Shown here: one piece after another, positions 1-4,526 of the stretch | Layout: the number at the start of each line of letters is the position of its first letter | Position numbering within the stretch: position 1 is the stretch's first letter | Position numbers and translations under genes: made by a program | Source: an uncultured Spirochaetaceae bacterium | GTDB taxonomy: Bacteria > Spirochaetota > Spirochaetia > Treponematales > Treponemataceae | DNA: 6,388 nt | Assembly: GCA_902772605.1 (NCBI GenBank) | Contig: CACYBG010000272.1 | Span: forward strand, 1 to 6,388 | Direction: 5' to 3' | The notes under the pieces: generated by a model | The model's input: only the letters and a program-made list of their open reading frames with translations | Databases searched by the model: none | Told to the model about the DNA's origin: nothing

Positions 1-663
1 AGCTGCGGTATAAATATTTTTGGAATATAAGGATTCGAGTTTAGAATGTTTTTTAGTTTTTAAATTCAGGAATTTATATAAGCATCTTGAAAAATGTGAG
101 TCATTTTTATCATTTTGCCGGAATATGATTTTTAAGGATTATCATACAGATTCGAAATTACTGACTCAACTGTAAAAAAAATTCATATCTACTTGTATCA
201 GCAGTGCAAGTTCAAGCAGATTCTTCTTGATCTGATATCTTATGATACCACATGATTCTCTAATTAAAATGATGTAATTTAAGGAAACCCTGCTGGTGAT
301 TTCAAAATATGAGTGGTAATCATCATGTCCTGATGCAGATCAATATGCCGGATTGAGGCACGGAATAATGTTCATATAAGGTATTGCAGCCGATTTACTG
401 TTCTTTGCTATAGCCACAGTCAGTGGCTCTGTTTTGATCCAGGGGAAGTATAAAAAACTTCGCATGAAAAAAAATATAATGCGAACGGCTTTAGTCTGTA
501 GCACGGAAATGATAGTGCTTTGAAAATTATCATGTGTCATCCATCTGATAAAAATAGAGCTATATTATAAAATAAAAACTTATGCTAAATGGAACATTTA
601 TTTATGGCAAAAAAAAATTCCATTAAGTTTTTTTATATCACTCTTTTCATCATCGTATTAAGC
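1..663. other. AT-rich stretch without a convincing gene
   Basis: No open frame here has a plausible ribosome site, recognisable protein motifs or the base composition of the neighbouring genes. The minus-strand frame at 340-540 lies over the degenerate repeat and hairpins and is not credible. Visible structure: AGCCAC/GTGGCT arms at 412-428, GAAGT/ACTTC arms at 445-461, CGCAT/ATGCG arms at 461-483, and an A-run (609-617) facing a T-run (627-635), which could act as a weak bidirectional transcription end. The composition and the partial repeat suggest decayed accessory DNA. Apart from the repeat listed separately I see nothing functional. Confidence 0.6.
348..447 (+). repeat. Degenerate inverted copy of the 781-967 repeat
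   Basis: Positions 369-397 match the reverse complement of 848-877 at about 26 of 30 aligned columns, including the shared core ATAAGGTATTGCAG. Similarity fades but persists on both sides: GCACGGAATA against GCAACGGGATAT to the left, and a CTATAGCCACAG block plus a GATCCAGGGG block to the right, against CTATTAGCAACGCAG and GATGAGGGG in the better copy. This copy is therefore older and in the opposite orientation. The core at 369-397 is firm; the outer limits are approximate. Confidence 0.6.
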
Positions 664-777
664 TCATAATTTATGCTCCGCTTCTTCAAGAAATTTCTGG
701 CCTTTATACGCTGCATGGTACATCATGTTAATTTCGTCATCCTGCTCAGGAGTCCGTTTCTTGATATGATTTATTCG
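664..777 (-). pseudogene. 3' remnant of a possible RelE/HigB-type toxin gene
   Basis: The minus strand reads an open frame ending in TGA at 666-664. Its last ~38 residues look like real protein: IKKRTPEQDDEI, then an amphipathic stretch ending YKGQKFLEEAEHKL. The pattern KK-(R)T-P-x-x-x-E-I followed by an A and a terminal F-L resembles the C-terminus of Gp49-like/RelE-family toxins (KKT-x-KTP-x-x-EI-x-x-A), but the match is loose. The frame runs back into the GC-rich repeat, where it meets a TAG at 825-823; only ATG 807-805 could start it and no ribosome site precedes that. The stop overlaps an ATG (ATGA), the usual coupling to a following gene, but that next frame closes after five codons. 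I read this as the tail of a two-gene module truncated by the repeat. An unrelated small protein is possible. Confidence 0.4.
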
Positions 778-780
778 AGC

Positions 781-967
781 GGAGGGTTTAATACCCCCGC
801 CCCTCATCTTGAAACTGCGTTGCTAATAGGGGCGAAACAAGGGGTATTAAATCCGACTGCAATACCTTATGAGAACACCATATCCCGTTGCTCTGCGGCG
901 GGGTTGGTGATTCAGTGCTTACCTAGGATTAACGGCGAACGACCCGACATTCGGATTATTCACCGTT
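781..967. repeat. Structured GC-rich repeat with compound hairpins
   Basis: The element stands out from AT-rich surroundings. Its left part is a long inverted repeat: 784-797 (GGGTTTAATACCCC) pairs with 841-854 (GGGGTATTAAATCC) with one G-T wobble, and directly inside it 798-803 (CGCCCC) pairs with 829-834 (GGGGCG), leaving a one-sided six-base bulge (835-840) and a 25-base loop. The middle holds a small CCCG/CGGG hairpin (884-902). The right part is a second compound hairpin: AACGGCGAA (931-939) with TTCACCGTT (959-967), enclosing CCGA (944-947) with TCGG (951-954). The two-box stems with one-sided bulges recall integron attC sites, but the arms do not fit the attC core consensus well and no integrase is present. 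A non-autonomous mobile element or structured RNA are alternatives. A degenerate copy lies at 348-447. Confidence 0.65.
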
Positions 968-980
968 TACTCAGGAAAAC

Positions 981-2852
981 TTATATGCCAAGCCTGTTAA
1001 TCAGGGTTTCAAGAAGCTCGTCCTGCACCGTGATGAATTTTGCAGCCGCATTGTATCCGTGCTGGAACTTGATGATGTCTGCAAGCTCTTCATCGACGTT
1101 GACGCCGGAAATGCTGTCGCGGAGTGCAGTCAGGTCGTTCATGATTGCATTCTGACTTGCAAGCATGTTCTGGGCCTGCTCACCCTTCAATCCGACGTTC
1201 GTAACGGAATCTGCAAAGTAGTCGTCAAACGTGCGACTTCTTCCTATCATGACGCTCGTGTTCCTGATTGCTGCGATTTCAACTGCTGCACGTGCGTCTC
1301 CTGCATCAGCCGTTCCCTGTACGTTAGGGAATGCAGCCGCTACGGACTGGATGTCGGAATGGATTCTGTCGTTCACCTGAATGTATGCGGACGGATTGAC
1401 CATCGGAGAAACTCCGAACTGTGCACCGGCAAGCGAATCCACTGCATCGGCACGGTTGAAGTCGTAAGCCCCTTCTTCACCGCTTTCACGGAGAACTCCC
1501 GCATATCCGGTAAGGAACATTCCGGAATCCTCTACATGACGGATTACGAAATCAGGATTATCGGGATCGTTCGCAGTCGTAGCCTTGAGTACAAGATGGC
1601 TGTTGCGGTCAAGGTAAGCCTTCACTTCGCCTTCCGTGTTGTTGATTCTTGCCACAAGCTCGTCAACGGTGTCTGTTGCATAATAGGGAACCGTAACGTT
1701 TCCCTGTGGACCGGAAAGAACTATTTCACCTTCAAGACCGATCTGTTCCTTAGGCCTGAGTGCATTCGTTCCGGTGAACCTGAACACGTAGCTCGTATCC
1801 TCAACACCGTCTCCGTCACGGTCATAGTTTCCGTTTACGTTTTCCACGAACGGATGAGTCGTGAAGAAATCGATTCCGCTTACGTTGTTCTTGCCGATTG
1901 CATTGCGGTGTACGTCATTTACAAGGTCAACGAAATTCAAGGTCATCGTGTTGAGGGACTGCATTTCGTTCCTTACGTCCACGTCGCGCAGTTCAACCAA
2001 GGCTCCGAGCGAACCGCCTGAAAAATGTGCATCGTACTGGGTGTCGACCCACCTGAGCTTAGAATATCCGCCCTGCTCCACATCCGGAACGGCTTCAATC
2101 TGACGTGCAATGCTGCCCTGAACGATTATCTGTCCGTCGGTATGGACCATGAATTCATCAGGATCCTTGCGCTCTACGGTCACGTTGATGAGCCTTCCGA
2201 GCTTTTCAACGAGAAGGTCGCGCCTGTCCATGAGGTCGTTCGGATCGTCTCCAAGGGCCTTGCTCCTTACGATTTCATGGTTGAGGTCGGCAATCTGCTT
2301 TGCATAGTCGTTGACCTGGCGAACGGTTCCGTTTATGTCCTCGTTTATCTGGTTTCCGATTGCGGTGAGGGACTGGTTTCTCTGGCGGATTGAGTTCGTA
2401 AGGCTGTCGGCACGTGACACCACCGCCTGACGAGCTGCATCCTGGTCCGGATAGATTGAAAGTTCCTGCCAGCTTTCCCAGAATTTATCCATGTTTCCAC
2501 GGACGGAAATTTCCTCGGGCTCGTTGTAAATCTGCTCAAGCATCGTGTAATACTTTTCGCGGGTCTCCCAGTAAGACTCGATGTTCGTCTGGGCAACGAT
2601 CCTTGTATCCAGGAGTTCATCCCTTAGACGCTTTACGCTTTCCGCCTCGGTACCCTGTCCAATCTGACCTGCCGTTTCGGCACGTTCCAAATCAGGACGG
2701 TACAGCGGATCGAAAGCCTTTACGTTCACCCTCTGACGGGTATAGCCTTCCGTATCTGCATTGGAAATATTGTGGCCCGCAGTCTGAATCTGAAGACTGT
2801 GAGTCATCAAAGAACGCTTTCCTATTTCAATTCCACCGAATGAACCAGCCAT
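981..2852 (-). CDS. flgK: Flagellar hook-filament junction protein FlgK (HAP1)
   Basis: FlgK is exported by the flagellar type III system and forms the first junction ring between hook and filament; in spirochaetes this lies in the periplasm. The 623-residue product has the N-terminal rod/hook signature (NISNADTEGYTRQ, residues 28-40) preceded by an amphipathic helix, a coiled-coil-rich region at about 60-215, a variable middle domain, and the C-terminal rod/hook domain at 583-623 (GVNVDEELADIIKFQHGYN and a terminal helix). Both ends are intact, so it is complete. The start is set by GGAGG at 2862-2858, five bases before the ATG. It follows flgN on the same strand after a 150-bp gap and was probably co-transcribed with it. 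Unusual: the middle domain carries an acidic DRDGDGVED motif (residues 344-352), and flgL does not follow; a structured repeat begins 13 bp past the stop. Confidence 0.95.
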   Translation of the reverse strand: MAGSFGGIEIGKRSLMTHSLQIQTAGHNISNADTEGYTRQRVNVKAFDPLYRPDLERAETAGQIGQGTEAESVKRLRDELLDTRIVAQTNIESYWETREKYYTMLEQIYNEPEEISVRGNMDKFWESWQELSIYPDQDAARQAVVSRADSLTNSIRQRNQSLTAIGNQINEDINGTVRQVNDYAKQIADLNHEIVRSKALGDDPNDLMDRRDLLVEKLGRLINVTVERKDPDEFMVHTDGQIIVQGSIARQIEAVPDVEQGGYSKLRWVDTQYDAHFSGGSLGALVELRDVDVRNEMQSLNTMTLNFVDLVNDVHRNAIGKNNVSGIDFFTTHPFVENVNGNYDRDGDGVEDTSYVFRFTGTNALRPKEQIGLEGEIVLSGPQGNVTVPYYATDTVDELVARINNTEGEVKAYLDRNSHLVLKATTANDPDNPDFVIRHVEDSGMFLTGYAGVLRESGEEGAYDFNRADAVDSLAGAQFGVSPMVNPSAYIQVNDRIHSDIQSVAAAFPNVQGTADAGDARAAVEIAAIRNTSVMIGRSRTFDDYFADSVTNVGLKGEQAQNMLASQNAIMNDLTALRDSISGVNVDEELADIIKFQHGYNAAAKFITVQDELLETLINRLGI

Positions 2853-2865
2853 TTTTTCCTCCAGT

Positions 2866-2951
2866 TCCCAAGGGACCGCCGGTTAATAATCGACCGTCCC
2901 CTGCTATTTATCGTAATTCCTTATGCAATACCCGGAAACTCATGCACCGGG
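2866..2951 (-). promoter_or_regulatory. flgK leader with two hairpins
   Basis: The 150-bp flgN-flgK gap is long for two genes of one operon. On the minus strand it contains a CCCGG/CCGGG hairpin (2951-2931, 11-base loop) and a second hairpin with GGGAC (2900-2896) and GTCCC (2876-2872) arms and an inner GGT/ACC pairing. An alternative small TCCC/GGGA hairpin lies at 2875-2866, close to the flgK ribosome site at 2862-2858. Neither large hairpin is followed by a T-run, so they do not look like terminators. Possible roles are mRNA stability or translational control; no sequence proof of either. I saw no clear promoter in this gap. Confidence 0.4.
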
Positions 2952-3002
2952 CTCTAACCTTCAAAAGCCGCTGAAAATCAATGCAAGCCAAAGACGCATG
3001 AA

Positions 3003-3689
3003 TCAGACCAGTGCATCGAGCACTACGCTTTCTGCAGTCGGACTCATCACCCTGCCGTTCCTTCCATAGACCCTTGCCCTGGACTGAGGCACGCAGTTCT
3101 CTATTACGCCGTCAACGAATTCCTTGGTTGATGAAACGTAGGTCGCCAAAGCCATGTTTTCAATCTTGCTCTTGGAAAGCTTAGTTCGAAGGCTGACGTA
3201 AACGTCCTGAATTCCAGGCACCAGATAAAGGGCCCTGTTGTCACCTACATAGCTTTCACGGCACTGATCCAGATTGACGAACGCATCGCTGTAGGCACGC
3301 ATGTTGTTGATGCTTTCCTCCAGGTCCGTCCATCTTCTGTCCCTTACGCTGTCATGAATCTTCTTCTGCTGAGTAAGCATGCAGTCAAGCACGTCGTTCT
3401 GAGCGTTGAGAATCTGAAGGAGCTCCCTGTCGACGGCAAGCTCGGGCTTTTCGGCTTCCTCCGACTCTACTTCAAGGGATTCATCAGATGCAGCTTCGAC
3501 TTCCGAAACGTCGCCGTCATCCTTAACGGAAGATTCTTCAGAATCCTCTTCACGCACTGATTCGGCACTAACCTTCTCCGCATCATCAACAGCTACACTT
3601 TCCACAGGAAGGTCAACCTTCACCAGTTCTTCCGCCGTCGCAACGTCGGAGGATACAGACTCATCAGCAATCTTAATATTTTCCGCCAT
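3003..3689 (-). CDS. flgN: FlgN-type flagellar export chaperone with acidic N-terminal extension
   Basis: FlgN proteins bind the C-terminal ends of FlgK and FlgL in the cytoplasm and deliver them to the flagellar export gate. Residues ~90-228 fit the family: a long helical region with regular hydrophobic spacing (ILNAQNDVLDCML, then an RRWTDLEESINNM segment and a conserved-looking YVGDN), and the usual basic ARVYGRNGRV near the C-terminus. Position directly upstream of flgK supports the call. The start has GAGGGG at 3702-3697, seven bases before ATG. Oddity: family members are commonly about 140-160 aa, whereas this one is 228 because residues 1 to ~83 form a low-complexity tail that is about one third Asp/Glu with many Ser and Val and little predicted structure. 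There is no signal peptide or membrane segment. A flagellar protein of unknown role with a FlgN-like fold remains possible. Confidence 0.72.
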   Translation of the reverse strand: MAENIKIADESVSSDVATAEELVKVDLPVESVAVDDAEKVSAESVREEDSEESSVKDDGDVSEVEAASDESLEVESEEAEKPELAVDRELLQILNAQNDVLDCMLTQQKKIHDSVRDRRWTDLEESINNMRAYSDAFVNLDQCRESYVGDNRALYLVPGIQDVYVSLRTKLSKSKIENMALATYVSSTKEFVDGVIENCVPQSRARVYGRNGRVMSPTAESVVLDALV

Positions 3690-3721
3690 AAAACTACCCC
3701 TCTACAGGTTCTCTAAACCGA

Positions 3722-3748
3722 TTATCGGAATCTGAAAACCGAGCATTA
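3722..3748 (-). promoter_or_regulatory. Sigma-28 (FliA)-like promoter for flgN-flgK
   Basis: Read on the minus strand, TAAT (3748-3745), a 15-base spacer, then TCCGATAA (3729-3722) match the FliA consensus TAAA-N15-GCCGATAA at 10 of 12 positions with the right spacing. The predicted start near 3714 gives a leader of about 25 nt containing the flgN ribosome site. The -10 half overlaps an 11-bp palindrome, CCGATtATCGG (3718-3728), so a regulator could also bind here, or the palindrome may account for part of the match. Late-class control would suit a hook-junction gene; sigma-28 use is inferred. Confidence 0.5.
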
Positions 3749-3785
3749 GGATTTTTTTTGGTGAAAAATGAAAAAATCGGTTTTA

Positions 3786-3796
3786 GGGACGGTCCC
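3786..3796. repeat. Palindrome GGGACGGTCCC
   Basis: An 11-bp perfect inverted repeat with a single central base lies in the divergent spacer, about 40 bp upstream of the sigma-28-like promoter. The same GGGAC/GTCCC half-sites form the stem in the flgK leader (2872-2900). The function is unknown; a shared operator or simple repeat sequence are both possible. Confidence 0.4.
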
Positions 3797-3833
3797 GCCT
3801 GCCCCATGATTTTTGAACCGGTCATTCAATCAG

Positions 3834-3892
3834 CATGAATTGATTTTATAGAAGATAAAGATGATTTTTCATCATCCGATACGCAATTCATG
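3834..3892. repeat. Nested inverted repeat in the divergent spacer
   Basis: CATGAATTG (3834-3842) and CAATTCATG (3884-3892) are perfect 9-bp inverted arms 41 bp apart. Inside them GATGA (3860-3864) and TCATC (3869-3873) form a second hairpin. The outer arm ends 28 bp upstream of the -35 box of the tRNA promoter. It lies between two outward-facing transcription units, so it is not a terminator of either. It could be an operator pair or an unannotated small RNA. Confidence 0.45.
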
Positions 3893-3920
3893 ATTTTGCA
3901 TAAAATTTCAGGATAAGCCG

Positions 3921-3949
3921 TTGACATAAAAATGTCGTTCTGATATATT
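3921..3949 (+). promoter_or_regulatory. Sigma-70-type promoter of the tRNA cluster
   Basis: TTGACA (3921-3926, perfect), 17-base spacer and TATATT (3944-3949), with a TG two positions before the -10 (extended -10). Transcription should begin near 3956, about a dozen bases before tRNA-His. This is close to ideal for a stable-RNA promoter and is the only strong promoter seen before tRNA-Leu, so all four tRNA genes are probably one transcript. Confidence 0.85.
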
Positions 3950-3967
3950 GTGATTCATCGATTACAT

Positions 3968-4040
3968 GGTGCCTGTAGTTCAGGGGTAGAATCCCAGATT
4001 GTGGATCTGGTTGTCGTGGGTTCGAAACCCACCAGGCACC
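3968..4040 (+). tRNA. tRNA-His (anticodon GTG)
   Basis: Full cloverleaf. Acceptor GTGCCTG (3969-3975) pairs with CAGGCAC (4033-4039), D-stem GTTC/GAAT, anticodon stem CCAGA/TCTGG with GTG at 4001-4003, T-arm GTGGG-TTCGAAA-CCCAC. Position 3968 is the encoded extra G-1 that pairs with C73 (4040), the identity mark of tRNA-His. CCA is not encoded and must be added by the nucleotidyltransferase. First gene of the cluster. Confidence 0.97.
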
Positions 4041-4046
4041 CTTCCG

Positions 4047-4059
4047 CATGTCTTACATG
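4047..4059 (+). other. Spacer hairpin between tRNA-His and tRNA-Arg
   Basis: CATGT (4047-4051) and ACATG (4055-4059) flank a three-base loop in the 39-bp spacer. Such small stems can mark tRNA processing sites in a common precursor; this one may be chance. Confidence 0.3.
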
Positions 4060-4079
4060 TAAAGTGTAGCCGATGAGTC

Positions 4080-4153
4080 GCGTTCGTAGCTCAACTGGAT
4101 AGAGCAATGGACTTCGAATCCGTAGGTTGCACGTTCGAGCCGTGTCGGACGCA
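4080..4153 (+). tRNA. tRNA-Arg (anticodon TCG)
   Basis: Acceptor GCGTTCG (4080-4086) pairs with CGGACGC with one G-U, discriminator A at 4153. The anticodon stem ATGGA/TCCGT holds loop CTTCGAA, with TCG at 4114-4116, decoding CGA and by wobble CGG. The T-arm is GCACG-TTCGAGC-CGTGT with a closing G-U pair. No encoded CCA. Confidence 0.95.
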
Positions 4154-4155
4154 GA

Positions 4156-4177
4156 AATAAAAGAAGGCACTTTTATT
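4156..4177 (+). other. Spacer hairpin between tRNA-Arg and tRNA-Lys
   Basis: AATAAAAG (4156-4163) and CTTTTATT (4170-4177) are perfect 8-bp arms around a six-base loop, starting two bases after the tRNA-Arg 3' end. The stem is AT-rich and lacks a T-run beyond it, so it is more likely a processing signal than a terminator. Confidence 0.4.
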
Positions 4178-4191
4178 GATGCAGGATATTC

Positions 4192-4264
4192 GGGCGATTA
4201 GCTCAGCTGGTAGAGCAACAGACTCTTAATCTGTGGGTCGGGAGTTCGATCCTCCCATCGCTCA
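4192..4264 (+). tRNA. tRNA-Lys (anticodon CTT)
   Basis: Acceptor GGGCGAT (4192-4198) pairs with ATCGCTC with a G2-U71 wobble, discriminator A at 4264. The D-arm is GCTC-AGCTGGTA-GAGC, the anticodon stem ACAGA/TCTGT with CTT at 4225-4227 (AAG codons), the T-arm GGGAG-TTCGATC-CTCCC. No encoded CCA. Confidence 0.97.
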
Positions 4265-4313
4265 TACGGGTTTGAAATACTCCGTTGAAGGCCGGTTTGC
4301 AACTTGACGTAAC

Positions 4314-4394
4314 GCGAGAGTGGTGAAATTGGCAGACACGCCAGACTTAGGATCTGGTGCCTTAGGCGTGAGGGTTCAAGTCCCTTCTCTCGCA
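4314..4394 (+). tRNA. tRNA-Leu (anticodon TAG)
   Basis: A type II tRNA with a long variable arm (TGCCTTAGGCGT region). Acceptor GCGAGAG (4314-4320) pairs with CTCTCGC (4387-4393), discriminator A at 4394. Anticodon stem CCAGA/TCTGG holds loop CTTAGGA, with TAG at 4348-4350 decoding CUA and by wobble other CUN codons. At 81 nt it is compact for tRNA-Leu. No encoded CCA. It is the last gene of the cluster; no intrinsic terminator is visible after it before the next gene. Confidence 0.96.
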
Positions 4395-4443
4395 AAACTC
4401 TTCATTATAAATCCAATCTTTTATACATTATATATCAGTATTA

Positions 4444-4472
4444 TTGATTAAAATCCTGAAACCTGCTATAAA
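4444..4472 (+). promoter_or_regulatory. Sigma-70-type promoter of the protease gene
   Basis: TTGATT (4444-4449), 17-base spacer, TATAAA (4467-4472), with an extended -10 TG at 4464-4465. The predicted start near 4479 leaves a leader of about 48 nt. It suggests expression independent of the tRNA cluster, though read-through from the cluster cannot be excluded. Confidence 0.6.
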
Positions 4473-4526
4473 ACTTGCCATAATCTGCATTTTAAGCTCG
4501 ATTTTATAAAAAAAGAGGTGTCTTTC

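Noticed and set aside
340..540. A 66-codon minus-strand open frame
   Set aside because: It overlaps the decayed repeat and several hairpins, has no recognisable ribosome site or motif.
781..967. CRISPR array or canonical integron attC
   Set aside because: No regularly spaced identical repeats exist, and the arms do not match the attC core (GTTRRRY/RYYYAAC) well; no integrase or cas gene is in view.
673..1155. A 160-codon plus-strand open frame across the repeat
   Set aside because: It crosses the remnant, the hairpin repeat and the end of flgK, has no ribosome site, and its content is explained by the repeat. Similar products may exist in databases only because the repeat is translated.
1059..2021. 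A 320-codon plus-strand open frame
   Set aside because: It lies wholly within flgK on the opposite strand, has no ribosome site and a Cys/Val/Ile-rich composition typical of an antisense shadow.
3955..4395. Minus-strand open frames opposite the tRNA genes
   Set aside because: They are antisense to well-folded tRNA genes; their products are the familiar false proteins translated from tRNA genes.
4395..4443. Intrinsic terminator after tRNA-Leu
   Set aside because: The region is AT-rich with short T-runs but has no GC stem ahead of them.
4518..4526. GTG at 4518 as the protease start
   Set aside because: The GTG overlaps the AGAGG ribosome site; the ATG at 4527 has proper spacing and begins a canonical MKK signal peptide.
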